Below, piece by piece: positions 27,473-37,776 of a DNA stretch of 64,000 nt. Below the pieces are notes generated by a model that did no database searches, was not told where the DNA came from, and saw nothing but the letters and a program-made list of their open reading frames with translations. This DNA comes from Bacillota bacterium (GTDB lineage Bacteria > Bacillota > Clostridia > Acetivibrionales > DTU013), in NCBI GenBank assembly GCA_023426125.1, contig JAFABI010000092.1, positions 1-64,000 on the forward strand. The letters are read 5' to 3'. Numbering within the stretch: the first letter of the stretch is position 1; each line of letters starts with the position of its first letter. Position numbers and translations under genes: made by a program.

Positions 27473-27677
27473 ACTAGCTCCTTTCTCTTTCTAAATTATT
27501 TTTTTATGCTTAACACCAATATAATAGAGAAGATTTCTTCTAACGGATAGTTAAATAACATTAGTTCATAGTATAGATTTGTGATATATGTCTATTTTTT
27601 TAAATAATAAGGCCTATTTTTTGTGCAAAACAACCAAATATTTACTGGATTTTACTGTATATAGTATTTGTTCGTAC
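27473..27677 (-). promoter_or_regulatory. Gap between GH3 gene and giant enzyme gene
   Basis: About 200 AT-rich bases. GAAAGGAGC lies just before the giant gene's ATG. No terminator hairpin follows the GH3 gene, so read-through from the upstream operon is likely, although the length of the gap leaves room for a separate promoter. Confidence 0.45.
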
Positions 27678-29948
27678 TTAATCCCTGGTAACGGTAAACT
27701 CACCCTGCCATACTGCTTTTCCGCTTTTAGCCAGCTCAAGTATAAAATCTCCCGGTTCGACGCAAAAGTGCATGCTATTGTCCCACAAGGCAAGCTGTTC
27801 ATAGCCTGTATCAAGTAAACAGTATCTTTCCTCCCCGGGCTGCAAAAACACCTTTGTGAAGTTCTTCAGCTCTTTTATCCTTCTAACGGTGCTTGCTTGC
27901 ATATCCCTGATAAAGAGCTGGAGCACGGCGTAACCCGCGCAACTTCCGGTATTTTTTACACAAACCCGAAGCTGCACAGTATTTCCCTGTTCAAGCCCCT
28001 GAACGGAAATAGCTCTGCGGTTAAGCTCCGAATTTTTTATTGCAAATTCCGTATAGCTGCGTCCGAAACCAAAGGAAAACAACGGGGTATTGGGCTGATT
28101 GCTGTATTTCATGGCATCATAGGAAGACTTGTAATTGTAATATACCGGCAACTGCCCCGCACTCCTTGGAATGGAAACCGGCAGACAGCCTGAGGGACAT
28201 ACTTTACCCAGCAATATTTCGGCCAGCGCCTGACCGCCCATAGGTCCCGGATAAAAAGCACAAAGGAGTGCATTGCTATGTCCTGCCTCATATTCAACTG
28301 CATAGGGCCTTCCCTGGATCAAAACAGTTATAACCGGTTTTCCTGCTGCGAACACTGCCCGGGCAAGCTTCCGCTGCACGCCTGGAAGGGTCAGCCCGGC
28401 ACAGTCCACGCCTTCTCCGCAATCCATCTGAAGAGAATCTCCGCCGACAGCAGCACCGTTAATATCAAATTCCGCACCAGAAAATCTGCTGGAGGAACCA
28501 CCCAGCACCAATATTACCACATCACAGGAAGAAGCAAGCTCAACTGCCGCTTCTATACCTGTCTCATCGGTCCCGCATACCGTACAGCCTTCTGCATACT
28601 TCACCCGAATCGTCTCAGGACAAAGCTCCTTTAGGCCTTTCAATAGCGAAATGCCTTCTCCTTCCCTGAGGGGCGGACTATAGTCACCCAGCTGATTGTA
28701 AATATTGTCCGCGTTGGGACCGATGACGGCAACTGAAGTAATCGTTTTAAAATCCAGCGGAAGCACTCCGTCGTTTTTAAGTAAAACAGCAGACTGCCTG
28801 GCCAATTCCAGGCTCTGCGGGTTCTCCGCGTATGAGAAGCCGGATGGCTCCATTTCCTCCAGGTAGGGCTGCTCAAACAAGCCCAGTGCAAATTTCAGCT
28901 CCAATACCCTCAGGACTGCCTCATCCAGTTCTTCGGAAAGCAGCCCCTTCTCAACCGCTTTTTCCAGCCCAGTAAACCCTTTGTCCCACAGGCTTATATC
29001 TATGCCCGATGATAATGCCAGTGCTCCCGAGCTTATATAATCACCGGTCAGAATATCCAGCCTGTCAATAGCCGTCCCGTCGGCCATTACAACTCCGGTA
29101 AAATTCATCTCCCTCCGCAATATATCCTTCAGAAGCCCTTTGTTTGCATGGCAGGGTATGCCGTCAATCTCATTATAAGCTGCCATTATACCCTGCACTC
29201 CTGCCCTGCAGGCAGCATAGGCAGGAGGCAGATGAATTTCCCTCAGCTCACGCTCACCTATCCGGGCGGCACTGGCATTGATGCCTCCGGTTCCTTCCCC
29301 CTGTGCGCAGAAGTGTTTTGCAATAACAGCCATACCCCGGCTCATACAGCCCTTCACCGCAGCTTCAGCCAGAACCCCACACAGATAAGGGTCCTCTGAA
29401 TAACATTCCTCACTCCTTCCCCAGCGGGGATCCCTTAAAACATCCAGCATGGATATCAGTGCAAGATTGACTCCCAGCTCCTTCATCTGTTGCGCACATA
29501 CTTCATATGCCTCCGACACCAGCCCGGGATTCCATGCGGCACCCATGGCCAGGTTCACCGGAAGCAGATAGCCGTCCAGTGCCTGATGCCCGTGAGGACA
29601 CTCACTGCTGAGCAGCATTGGGATTCCAAAGCGTGAATGCTCAATGACATACCTCTGAGCCAGGTTATAGGCCTTAATTGCCAGGATTCCTTCCAACCCG
29701 TTTTTATAATCCCTCTTTGACCATGGGTCTGCACGGTGCAGGCCGTATAAGGCTCCCATCCCGCCCCAGTACTCAACCTCTTTCCTGAATTCTTCGGCCA
29801 GCTCTACATTCCGGCCAGCTCTTATATAGCAATCAAAGCCGTACAGTCTTTGGTTGAGCTGGCCTGCCTTTTCACGTATTGTCATCCTGCCCATTAAATC
29901 CCGGGCTCTTTCCATTGGCGGCAAGCAGACGTCCTTATACTTTTCCAT
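27678..29948 (-). CDS. GH3 beta-glycosidase, cytoplasmic
   Basis: A 756-residue three-domain GH3 enzyme: TIM barrel (about 15-350) with Lys212-His213 (AKHF) and the nucleophile Asp291 in GVVMADG; an alpha/beta sandwich (about 390-600) around VAVIGPNADN and VILVLGG; and a C-terminal fibronectin-like domain (about 660-755). The His/Asp dyad motif of NagZ-type N-acetylglucosaminidases is absent, so it is more like the beta-glucosidase/beta-xylosidase branch. Known activities include release of terminal beta-linked glucose, xylose or GlcNAc; the context suggests a sugar on N-glycans, such as plant beta-1,2-xylose, but that is inference. No signal peptide. Its ATG (29948) overlaps the GH38 stop as TGATG; a TTG one codon earlier is possible. 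Confidence 0.88.
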   Translation of the reverse strand: MEKYKDVCLPPMERARDLMGRMTIREKAGQLNQRLYGFDCYIRAGRNVELAEEFRKEVEYWGGMGALYGLHRADPWSKRDYKNGLEGILAIKAYNLAQRYVIEHSRFGIPMLLSSECPHGHQALDGYLLPVNLAMGAAWNPGLVSEAYEVCAQQMKELGVNLALISMLDVLRDPRWGRSEECYSEDPYLCGVLAEAAVKGCMSRGMAVIAKHFCAQGEGTGGINASAARIGERELREIHLPPAYAACRAGVQGIMAAYNEIDGIPCHANKGLLKDILRREMNFTGVVMADGTAIDRLDILTGDYISSGALALSSGIDISLWDKGFTGLEKAVEKGLLSEELDEAVLRVLELKFALGLFEQPYLEEMEPSGFSYAENPQSLELARQSAVLLKNDGVLPLDFKTITSVAVIGPNADNIYNQLGDYSPPLREGEGISLLKGLKELCPETIRVKYAEGCTVCGTDETGIEAAVELASSCDVVILVLGGSSSRFSGAEFDINGAAVGGDSLQMDCGEGVDCAGLTLPGVQRKLARAVFAAGKPVITVLIQGRPYAVEYEAGHSNALLCAFYPGPMGGQALAEILLGKVCPSGCLPVSIPRSAGQLPVYYNYKSSYDAMKYSNQPNTPLFSFGFGRSYTEFAIKNSELNRRAISVQGLEQGNTVQLRVCVKNTGSCAGYAVLQLFIRDMQASTVRRIKELKNFTKVFLQPGEERYCLLDTGYEQLALWDNSMHFCVEPGDFILELAKSGKAVWQGEFTVTRD

Positions 29949-32900
29949 CAATTGTCAAACTCCACTTTAAAGGTTTTTATTTCATAGGGCTTGATCTGAA
30001 AACTGAAATCCTTCTCCCTGTGCGATATTTTGCCCATATCATTCTCAAGCAGGTCACATTCTGCTACAGACCTTATATTTCTATGCAGTGTGACCTTAAC
30101 AGGCCCTCTGCAGTTCTGATACTCGTAAATCCTCAGTATAAGCGCCGGTCCTTCCTCGGCACGCTTTACCGTTTCCAGCATTACATAACCCCAGGCTGCC
30201 GAAGCCAATGAAAAACCCAGGCTGCCAGAACCTCCTTCCACAGCATATACAGGCTGGTTCAACTTATAAGCTTCGTATACCGTCCCCCCCTGGCGCCAGC
30301 CTCCTGCATGGGGAAACAGCGAGTAGGTGAAGTAGTGCTCTTCCTGGTCGGTTTCGGGGTTTGGCTCTATACCTGACTTTATAAGTGTCAGTGCCAAATC
30401 TCCCTCGTGTACCGAATGTCCATATTTACAATCGTTCAACAGGCTTACTCCATAGCCGCCCTCCGATACGTCGGCCCATTTTTGTCCGCAGCTTTCAAAT
30501 CTAGCCTGCTCCCAACTGGTGTTTCGATGCGTTTTGCGGGTCACATTGCCGAACTGTATATCAAAAGACGCCTCATCGGTATGGATTTCCAGGGGAAAAT
30601 GCACCTTAAGCAGATGCTGGTTTTCATGCCAGTCGACATAGGTAACAAAATCAATGCGCCTTGTATGGGCGTAAAAATGAATCTTCTGAACAAATACCGA
30701 CCCGGAAAACCTTCTTTTTATTTCCAGAGTTGCCCTTACAGGCCCGTTTTCGGTCCACTCCATGGATTCAACCTCAGCGACGTCCCAGTATTTTTCGGTA
30801 TAATAAATATCTATATCCCAGTTGTCATAGTAAATAGGCTTATCCTCATATACACGCATGAGGTTTCCGCATTTGCCCTCCCAGAGCACCTGCCTTTGAT
30901 TTTCCCTGTCAAAAAGAGAAGATATTGTACCATCGTAAGCAAATTCCACCTGATAAAACGGTGTTTCGATACTTCTTTGTGTTTGTACAAAAGGACTATC
31001 CGTCCCTACCACACATATCTTGAAGCTCTTATATCCTTTTGACGGCAGACCTTTGACATAGACTACCGAGCCCTCCAGAGTCTTCTGCACCGGATATACC
31101 TGTCCGCTGCCATCCATCAGACCCGCGGCTTTTATTCCATCCAGCAGAACCACATCGTCTCTTTCAAAACCAAGGGTATTAAACAGAACTATCTCATCTC
31201 CCCTGCCGGCTAATGCGGTCAGCCTCTGATTTATCAGCCCTCCTGCCTTTTCGGCTATTTCAGCATATTCCTTCCCGGTCTGTTCATAAACTTCCTTAAT
31301 GGATGAACCAGGCAGAATATCGTGGAATTGGTTCAGAAGCACAGTTTTCCACATGCTGTCCAGCTCCCTGGAAGGATAGCCAAGACCCGCCGATTCTGCC
31401 ATTACCGACAACAATTCCAGATCCATCAGCATTAGTTCGCTTTTCCTGTTGGAACGTTTGTTTCTGGCCATGGAGGTATAGGTTCCCCTATGATATTCAA
31501 AATAGAATTCACCCTCCCATTTGGGCAAATATTTGCTATCTTTAACTCGTGCCTCCAGCTCTTCAAAATATTTGCGGGAAAATTCCTGCCTTACTTTCGG
31601 TATCCCCTTCACACCTTTATCCATACGTTCTGAAGTTTCCAACATGGTACGGGTTGGACCACCTCCCCCGTCACCATAGCCGAAGGCAATCAGAATATCT
31701 TTATTTATCTCCTTATTCTGGTATCTGGACCAACCTCCCATTATGGCATCCGGGTGCAGCATTCCGTTATAGGTCGTAAAAAACCGTTCTGTGGACTGTC
31801 CCACTCCCAGTGTACTTATAAAATGCGTCAGCACCTCAGAACCGTCAATGCCTCTCCACAGCAGTGTATCGTAGGGTACCTTGTTGAACTGATTCCAGGA
31901 CAGTTTGGTCGTCATGAAATAATCTATACCGCACTTTTTCATTATCTGAGGCAGTGCTCCGGAATATCCGAACACATCGGGCAGCCACAGAACCCTGTTA
32001 TCCACACCGAATTCCTCTTTAAAAAATCTTTTGCCGTGGATAAACTGACGCACCAGAGATTCTCCGGAAGTAAGATTGCAATCAGCCTCAAGCCACATTC
32101 CGCCCTCCGGCTCCCACCTGCCTTCTCTTATACGCTGCCTGACCTTTTCATAGAGCTCAGGATAGCGATCTTTAAGAAACTGGTACAATTGAGGCTGGCT
32201 GGACATGAATTTGTAATCCGGGTATTCCTCCATAAGCTTCAGTACTGTTGCAAAGCTGCGGGCAACCTTTTCATTTGTCTGTTCGACAGTCCACCACCAT
32301 GCTACATCTATATGGGTATGTCCGATACAAGTTGCAACAACATCGCTATACCCCGCCATTTCATCGTAAATTTTTAACTTAATATACTCACGAGCTTTAT
32401 CCACCGAAGTGGAAAAAGCCGGTGACGGTACTTTTCTGAAATCCAGGAAATTTATGGTGTCATTGAGCACAGTTTCAATTTCCATCCTGTCTTTATCTTC
32501 CTTATTCATTCTCTCAAATGCCCACACAGGCACCTGCAGATCATAGTAAAGCCCCAGGACCTGACTGTCCATTGCTGCTGCCTCTCCCATAAGCCTGAAT
32601 TCACTATGCAGTGTGCCGGTATACGCCTGCAGGTCAATCCTGTATTCTTGTCCTGCCTGAGCACTTTCTGTTACAAGCACCTCACGGTGGTTCATATCAA
32701 GCCCCTGTGTAATTTCCCCGTCAACAAAAAGTAAAAACTGCGGGTTTTTACCGTCGTCCCATTCGTCAATCTGTGTATGAAAAATCAACCATAAAGGCTT
32801 CCTGTCAAACTCATCCGGAACTGTAAAATCAGTGCGGAACCAATAATGCTTATCCGGCCCGTACCAGTGCATTGTCCGGCTGTCAAAGGACTGCCACGGT

Positions 32901-33040
32901 GCTGCGGCATTATCCGCATCCTGCGGTCTTAAAAAATTACCCTCTTTGATCTGCCAATTAATCATCTGCTGTTTGCCAGCTTTTGAATGTTTTTTAAGCT
33001 GATCACATATCACCTGAATCCGTTCTTTTGCAAAGAGCAT
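29948..33040 (-). CDS. GH38 alpha-mannosidase, cytoplasmic
   Basis: A 1030-residue GH38 alpha-mannosidase, a zinc-dependent retaining enzyme that trims alpha-1,2/1,3/1,6-linked mannose. The N-terminal region (about 1-230) is a beta-rich accessory domain. The catalytic barrel starts with the zinc motif GHTHIDVAWWW (His243, Asp245) and carries the nucleophile/zinc ligand Asp355 in LWLPDVFGYS; downstream are the helical middle domain and the C-terminal beta-sandwich domains. Length is normal for the Gram-positive branch. There is no signal peptide, so it works on imported glycans. Its gene lies 2 nt after GH130 and overlaps GH3, a tightly coupled set. It would convert high-mannose glycan toward the Man-GlcNAc core. 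Confidence 0.93.
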   Translation of the reverse strand: MLFAKERIQVICDQLKKHSKAGKQQMINWQIKEGNFLRPQDADNAAAPWQSFDSRTMHWYGPDKHYWFRTDFTVPDEFDRKPLWLIFHTQIDEWDDGKNPQFLLFVDGEITQGLDMNHREVLVTESAQAGQEYRIDLQAYTGTLHSEFRLMGEAAAMDSQVLGLYYDLQVPVWAFERMNKEDKDRMEIETVLNDTINFLDFRKVPSPAFSTSVDKAREYIKLKIYDEMAGYSDVVATCIGHTHIDVAWWWTVEQTNEKVARSFATVLKLMEEYPDYKFMSSQPQLYQFLKDRYPELYEKVRQRIREGRWEPEGGMWLEADCNLTSGESLVRQFIHGKRFFKEEFGVDNRVLWLPDVFGYSGALPQIMKKCGIDYFMTTKLSWNQFNKVPYDTLLWRGIDGSEVLTHFISTLGVGQSTERFFTTYNGMLHPDAIMGGWSRYQNKEINKDILIAFGYGDGGGGPTRTMLETSERMDKGVKGIPKVRQEFSRKYFEELEARVKDSKYLPKWEGEFYFEYHRGTYTSMARNKRSNRKSELMLMDLELLSVMAESAGLGYPSRELDSMWKTVLLNQFHDILPGSSIKEVYEQTGKEYAEIAEKAGGLINQRLTALAGRGDEIVLFNTLGFERDDVVLLDGIKAAGLMDGSGQVYPVQKTLEGSVVYVKGLPSKGYKSFKICVVGTDSPFVQTQRSIETPFYQVEFAYDGTISSLFDRENQRQVLWEGKCGNLMRVYEDKPIYYDNWDIDIYYTEKYWDVAEVESMEWTENGPVRATLEIKRRFSGSVFVQKIHFYAHTRRIDFVTYVDWHENQHLLKVHFPLEIHTDEASFDIQFGNVTRKTHRNTSWEQARFESCGQKWADVSEGGYGVSLLNDCKYGHSVHEGDLALTLIKSGIEPNPETDQEEHYFTYSLFPHAGGWRQGGTVYEAYKLNQPVYAVEGGSGSLGFSLASAAWGYVMLETVKRAEEGPALILRIYEYQNCRGPVKVTLHRNIRSVAECDLLENDMGKISHREKDFSFQIKPYEIKTFKVEFDN

Positions 33041-33042
33041 TA

Positions 33043-34035
33043 CTACACCTCCAGAGGATATTTTTCCATATAATCCAGCAGTTCTGCCACAGTAGTGAAT
33101 GCCAGTCCGGTAACTGTATCGGCGCAGCCGTAGTAGACGGCAATCCGTCCTGTTCCCGCATCAGTCAATGCAGCACAGGGGAATGTTACATTCGGCACGT
33201 CGCCTACGTATTCATAAATAGTCTGAGGACCAAGTATATAGTTCCTGGACCTAGCCTTTACCTTCCATGGCTGGTCAATGTCCAGCAAAGCACATCCCAT
33301 GCGATACACAAATCCATTGCAGGTATTGATAACTCCATGATAAATTAAAAGCCAGCCTTTATCGGTCTCTATTGGAACAGGACCTGGCCCTATTTTTTTG
33401 GATTGCCATGCCGAAGTATCGCTGTTTATGACACCCATGACATATCTGTGCTTCCCCCAATAGGTCATATCCGGACTCTCACTGTAGAAAATATCTCCAA
33501 AGGGAGTATGCCCAGTATCGCTGGGGCGGCTGAGCATGGCATAATTACCGCCTATTTTTCGAGGGAACAGTACGCCGTTCCGGTTATATGGCAAAAAAGC
33601 ATTCTCAAGCTGATAAAATGTTTTAAAATCAAAGGTATAGCCTATTCCGATGGTAGGACCGTGATAGCCGTTGCACCAGGTAATATAATACCTGTCTTCA
33701 ATTAAACAGACCCGGGGATCATAGCGGTATTCCCTTTTTACGACCTCCTGATCTCCCAAAAATTCAACAGGCCAGTGATTAATCCTCCAGTTAATGCCAT
33801 CCTCGCTAAATCCTGCAAATATATCCATACTCACCGATTTTGAGTCGCATCTGAAAACTCCTGCGTACCCGTTTTCAAATGGAACAACCGCAGAATTGAA
33901 TACACTGTTGGAATCAGGTATCGCATCCCTTTTTATAATGGGATTTTCAGTATAGCGCCAGACCGGTGAATTGTAAGTATCCGGTTTTTCCTGCCAGGGA
34001 ATATTTTTAAGATTTTTTCCAATTATTCTGTTCAT
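33043..34035 (-). CDS. GH130 beta-1,4-mannosyl phosphorylase (Man-GlcNAc type)
   Basis: A 330-residue five-bladed beta-propeller enzyme of family GH130. It carries VFNSAVVPFENGYAGVFRCD, the catalytic Asp106 in YRYDPRV, and WCNGYHGPTIGIG around the phosphate/sugar pocket. Members cleave beta-mannosides with inorganic phosphate, yielding mannose-1-phosphate. The size and sequence resemble the subgroup that acts on Man-beta-1,4-GlcNAc, the product left after GH85 release and alpha-mannose trimming. That substrate is inferred mainly from context; Man-beta-1,4-Glc or beta-1,2-mannosides are alternatives. The gene is first among the enzymes, 148 nt after the binding protein and 2 nt before GH38. 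Confidence 0.88.
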   Translation of the reverse strand: MNRIIGKNLKNIPWQEKPDTYNSPVWRYTENPIIKRDAIPDSNSVFNSAVVPFENGYAGVFRCDSKSVSMDIFAGFSEDGINWRINHWPVEFLGDQEVVKREYRYDPRVCLIEDRYYITWCNGYHGPTIGIGYTFDFKTFYQLENAFLPYNRNGVLFPRKIGGNYAMLSRPSDTGHTPFGDIFYSESPDMTYWGKHRYVMGVINSDTSAWQSKKIGPGPVPIETDKGWLLIYHGVINTCNGFVYRMGCALLDIDQPWKVKARSRNYILGPQTIYEYVGDVPNVTFPCAALTDAGTGRIAVYYGCADTVTGLAFTTVAELLDYMEKYPLEV

Positions 34036-34183
34036 AACATAACCTCATTATATTCGATGATTAAGATTAATTCAGTAAATATAAAGGACAAAATCCGAAC
34101 ATAAATTGTATACTTTTGCCCGGATTTTGCCCATCATAAATCAATTACCCATTAATTCACACTGTTGCCTGCAATATAAAATA

Positions 34184-35683
34184 TTATCTAAAATATTCAT
34201 CAATCTGTTTTTGAGCTTCTGCCATAATTTTATCCATTCCTGATGCTTTCAGCTCTTTAACAATTTTAGGCACCATAACCTCTGGGTCTGAAGCACCTGT
34301 TATAAGCTCACTGCTGTATTTGTCCCACACCGCTTTGCAGTTGGCCACCTCTGTGGAAAGGTTGCTTATATCCAAGGCATATCCCAGCGTAACCGAAGCG
34401 GCCGCTTCTTCATTTAATTTCTTAACGGCATCCCACTGATTTGCCGGATTAGGTTCAACCGCCGCCATGTTGAAGAAGGTTCCCTGTGAATATGCAGGCA
34501 ATGTCCATGTATCGCTGGTTCTCTTTATTACATTGTCGGAAACCTTTTGCCAGTCTGTTCCTTCAATACCGTAAGCCAGCATGTTTCTGAGCTGTGAATC
34601 GGTATTTACGGCCTGCAGGAATTTCAGGGATTCAGTCTTATACTTGGCATTTGCGGAAATTGCGTTTAAAGAACCCTGTATAGTGCTGGTTGTGTATATA
34701 GGACCAAACTGCTGTGTCATTACATATTTTTCGACACCTTTGTCAACCTGCCAGCTTGCTTCGGCACCAGGGAAGGCCTGAGCACTGAAGAAAGGAAGTT
34801 TTTTCGGGGCTTCGCCCAATGTAGGTGCATCCGGGTTGATGATTCCATCCTTATACCACGCATGCAGCTGCTTCAGATCTTCCATAATATCTGACTGTTC
34901 CAGAACTGAAACTACCTTTCTTGAACCGTCGTCAACCTTTACTCCGATTGCTTTCAAACCAAGGGTGAGATCATCATACTGGTTGAACGTTCCCGCAAAA
35001 CCGTCACTCTTTATCATCTGCAACGGATAATAGCTTTTGCCTTCTCCGGCCTTTATTGCGCGGAAGGCCTGATCAAGTCCCTTTATTGTTTTAATGTTCT
35101 GGTAATCGATATTGTATTTTTTTACAATAGAATCATCCCATACAAAATATTGAGTCATTGACGAATCCTTGTATGTTGGAACGGAATATATTTTTCCATT
35201 AAGCTTTGTTCCGTTCCATACCTTTTCAGGTATAAAGCTGAAAAGCTCGGGAGTGTCCTTCTGAACTGCTTCGGTAATATCAGCAAGCGCACCGAGGTTT
35301 ATAAAACGGTTATAGTTGTTATTGTTAACGAACATTATGTCAAATGCCTCACCGGTATTGACAATGGTGTTCATTTTTGTATCATAGTCACCCCAACCGG
35401 CAACCTTGATATCAACTTTAACTCCATATTTTTCTGCAGTATATTCATTGATTTTAGCCACTCCGTCAGCCAGGTTGGCAGGCTGTGTACCTATCTGCCA
35501 CCACACAACCGTAGGAGCGTTTTCTGCCGGCGCCTGCGTAGATGTACCGGAACCAGTTGACGCAGTACTTGTACTTCCGGTTGATTCCGAAGTACTTCCG
35601 CTGTTTGAGCCGCAACCAGCAAAGCTGAACATTGCCAAGCTCAGAGCACAAGCAATAGAAAAACCTTTTAACATCTTTTTCAT
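34184..35683 (-). CDS. Sugar ABC transporter substrate-binding lipoprotein, locus B
   Basis: A 499-residue extracellular binding protein with a lipoprotein signal (MKKMLKG start, hydrophobic core, lipobox MFSFAGC) followed by a Ser/Thr-rich linker and a two-lobed binding fold of the LplA-like/family 1 type. The true start is the ATG at 35683: GGAGG lies 8 nt before it, inside the apparent five-codon extension. The gene directly follows its two permeases and precedes GH130/GH38/GH3, so the ligand is probably the GH85-released N-glycan. A paralogue of the same size, encoded at 40547-42046, is divergent from the sensor kinase. Confidence 0.9.
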   Translation of the reverse strand: MKKMLKGFSIACALSLAMFSFAGCGSNSGSTSESTGSTSTASTGSGTSTQAPAENAPTVVWWQIGTQPANLADGVAKINEYTAEKYGVKVDIKVAGWGDYDTKMNTIVNTGEAFDIMFVNNNNYNRFINLGALADITEAVQKDTPELFSFIPEKVWNGTKLNGKIYSVPTYKDSSMTQYFVWDDSIVKKYNIDYQNIKTIKGLDQAFRAIKAGEGKSYYPLQMIKSDGFAGTFNQYDDLTLGLKAIGVKVDDGSRKVVSVLEQSDIMEDLKQLHAWYKDGIINPDAPTLGEAPKKLPFFSAQAFPGAEASWQVDKGVEKYVMTQQFGPIYTTSTIQGSLNAISANAKYKTESLKFLQAVNTDSQLRNMLAYGIEGTDWQKVSDNVIKRTSDTWTLPAYSQGTFFNMAAVEPNPANQWDAVKKLNEEAAASVTLGYALDISNLSTEVANCKAVWDKYSSELITGASDPEVMVPKIVKELKASGMDKIMAEAQKQIDEYFR

Positions 35684-35762
35684 TGCAAATTCCTCCATTA
35701 TTTAAATTATTTTATAATTAAATCCAGGTTTCCCCAAATCTAATTTCACAGAATCAGAGAGT

Positions 35763-36698
35763 TTATTCCTTTAAGGCTCCAATAGTCAAGCCTGAGGCGT
35801 AATATCTCTGGAAGAAAGGATAGGCGCAGGCAATAGGAATAACTATAAGAACGGCTATTGCCATACGGGCCGATTCTTTAGGCATATTTGCAGACATTTC
35901 TGCCGCACTTATTCCCAAAGCTGCAGCATTTCTAGACAGATAATCGGCCTGACCCATTATTTTGTTTAATAAAGCCTGCAGCGAATACATGTCCTGATTG
36001 TCTATGTACAGCATAGACTGAAACCAGTCATTCCAATATGCAAAACTTAGAAACAGGCCGATGGTTGCCAATACCGGCAGTGAAATGGGAAGCACTATGC
36101 TGAAAAATATCCTCAGCTGCGGGGCACCGTCAATTTTGGCCGATTCTACCAGCGCATCCGGTATGGTAGCCCTGAAAAAGGTCTTGCATATTATTACATT
36201 GAAGGAACTGACCGCCAGAGGCAGAATCAAAGCCCATACCGAATCTTTCAGGTGAAGCTGGCTCACATTTATATAGTAGGAAGATACCAGCCCTCCGTTA
36301 AATATCATAGGTATGAATACCAGCCAGGTCATAAACTTCTTAAGCCGGTACTGGGGACGGGATAATACATAGCCCATACTCGTGGTGAGAAATACGCCGA
36401 TAACAGTACCTGCAACGGTTACAAAAACTGAGATCCACAGTGCCTTTAATATCATATTTGCCTGGTTGTAAAGAAATATATATCCATCCAAAGAAAAAAT
36501 CCTGGGTATCAGCTGATATCCGTATTCCTGTATTGACGATTCCTTTGTCAGGGAAATTGACACTACAAACAGAACAGGAACCACTGTAATTATTATCAGG
36601 CAAATAAATATGATATTAAATATAATATTGGTTACAGGCTTAACCCTGTTAAGATTTTCGAAATTGTTTTTATATAAATATCGATTTGACATTTTCAT
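35763..36698 (-). CDS. Sugar ABC transporter permease (LplC type), locus B
   Basis: A 311-residue permease with six transmembrane helices, the EAA loop at about residues 195-220 (PDALVESAKIDGAPQLRIFF) and the class-typical end RYYASGLTIGALKE. It forms the import channel with the LplB-type subunit, whose stop codon lies 4 nt upstream of its start. The ATPase subunit is not encoded in the locus, as is usual for this importer class. Confidence 0.9.
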   Translation of the reverse strand: MKMSNRYLYKNNFENLNRVKPVTNIIFNIIFICLIIITVVPVLFVVSISLTKESSIQEYGYQLIPRIFSLDGYIFLYNQANMILKALWISVFVTVAGTVIGVFLTTSMGYVLSRPQYRLKKFMTWLVFIPMIFNGGLVSSYYINVSQLHLKDSVWALILPLAVSSFNVIICKTFFRATIPDALVESAKIDGAPQLRIFFSIVLPISLPVLATIGLFLSFAYWNDWFQSMLYIDNQDMYSLQALLNKIMGQADYLSRNAAALGISAAEMSANMPKESARMAIAVLIVIPIACAYPFFQRYYASGLTIGALKE

Positions 36699-36702
36699 CT
36701 CC

Positions 36703-37659
36703 CTAAATCATTGCACTGCCGGGATCAATTTTTCTGACAATTCCATTGGCCAGCAGTATTGTTATACAGCCCACTACCGACTGGATAAGCGCGGTAGCCG
36801 AAGCCATGCCCGTAGTTCCTGTTTTCATCATTGAATATACATAAACATCAATTGTGTAAGTTACGTCAAACAACGAATTTGATGCTCTCGGAACCTGATA
36901 GAACAAACCGAAATCAGAATAAAATATCCTTCCTACACTTAGAATAAACATGATGATTATAACAGTCTTCATTAAAGGTAACGTTACATATTTCACCTGC
37001 TGCCACTTTGTCGCTCCGTCTATAACCGCGGCTTCGTAATAAGTCCCGTCGATTCCCGTAATCGCCGCAAGATAAACGACCATACCATAACCGACACTCT
37101 TCCAGAGGTTCATAAATATCAACAAATACGGCCAGTATTCAGGTCTCATATACCACTGCACCGGCTGCCCTCCCATACTCTCAATGACTTTATTGGCCAG
37201 TCCCTTATCATAGCTGAGAAACCCGAATAGGGCCGCCGCAACAACAACCCAGGAAAGAAAATAAGGCATAAACATTGCAGTCTGATAAAACTTTGCCATC
37301 CTGCCGCTGTAAAGATGGCTTATTGCCAGGGCAAGAACTACCGGAATTACAATTCCCAAAATGATAAAAACAGCATTATATGAAAGAGTATTGCGGATTA
37401 TTATCCATATATCGCCGAATATAAACAATGACTCAAAATTTTTAAGACCGTTTTCTCCTGCCCGGGAGCTTTTGAAAACACTTGAAATAAAATTGCCCGA
37501 AATCCTGAAATCCTTAAAGGCGATAATTATACCGAACATCGGCAGAAAGCAAAAAAGAACATACCATAATGTGGTCGGTGCTGCCAGAAGAGTGAGTTCC
37601 GTATCATCCTTCGTCCATTTTGGTCTATACATTTTCGCAAACTGTGATTTGCTATTCAT
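36703..37659 (-). CDS. Sugar ABC transporter permease (LplB type), locus B
   Basis: A 318-residue permease, first gene of the locus B structural operon. The cytoplasmic N-terminus (about 25 residues) precedes six transmembrane helices; the EAA loop is at about residues 215-240 (GTYYEAAVIDGATKWQQVKY). AAAGGAT precedes the ATG by 7 nt. Upstream, the minus strand shows a TATAAT-like -10 near 37700 but no well-spaced -35, consistent with activation by the AraC-type regulator encoded next door. Confidence 0.9.
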   Translation of the reverse strand: MNSKSQFAKMYRPKWTKDDTELTLLAAPTTLWYVLFCFLPMFGIIIAFKDFRISGNFISSVFKSSRAGENGLKNFESLFIFGDIWIIIRNTLSYNAVFIILGIVIPVVLALAISHLYSGRMAKFYQTAMFMPYFLSWVVVAAALFGFLSYDKGLANKVIESMGGQPVQWYMRPEYWPYLLIFMNLWKSVGYGMVVYLAAITGIDGTYYEAAVIDGATKWQQVKYVTLPLMKTVIIIMFILSVGRIFYSDFGLFYQVPRASNSLFDVTYTIDVYVYSMMKTGTTGMASATALIQSVVGCITILLANGIVRKIDPGSAMI

Positions 37660-37776
37660 ATAAAATCCTTTCCGTTGATAGAGTGTTTCGTTGTAATTTG
37701 ATTATATAGTTGTTTTAAGGGTTTCATCCAGTCAACAAACAATATAGAATAATATAAAAACGTTAGATTGCATAAA

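Noticed and set aside
27678..29948. NagZ-type N-acetylglucosaminidase identity for the GH3
   Set aside because: The KHFPGHG...DSH pattern with its His/Asp dyad is missing; the motif here is AKHFCAQGEGTGG.
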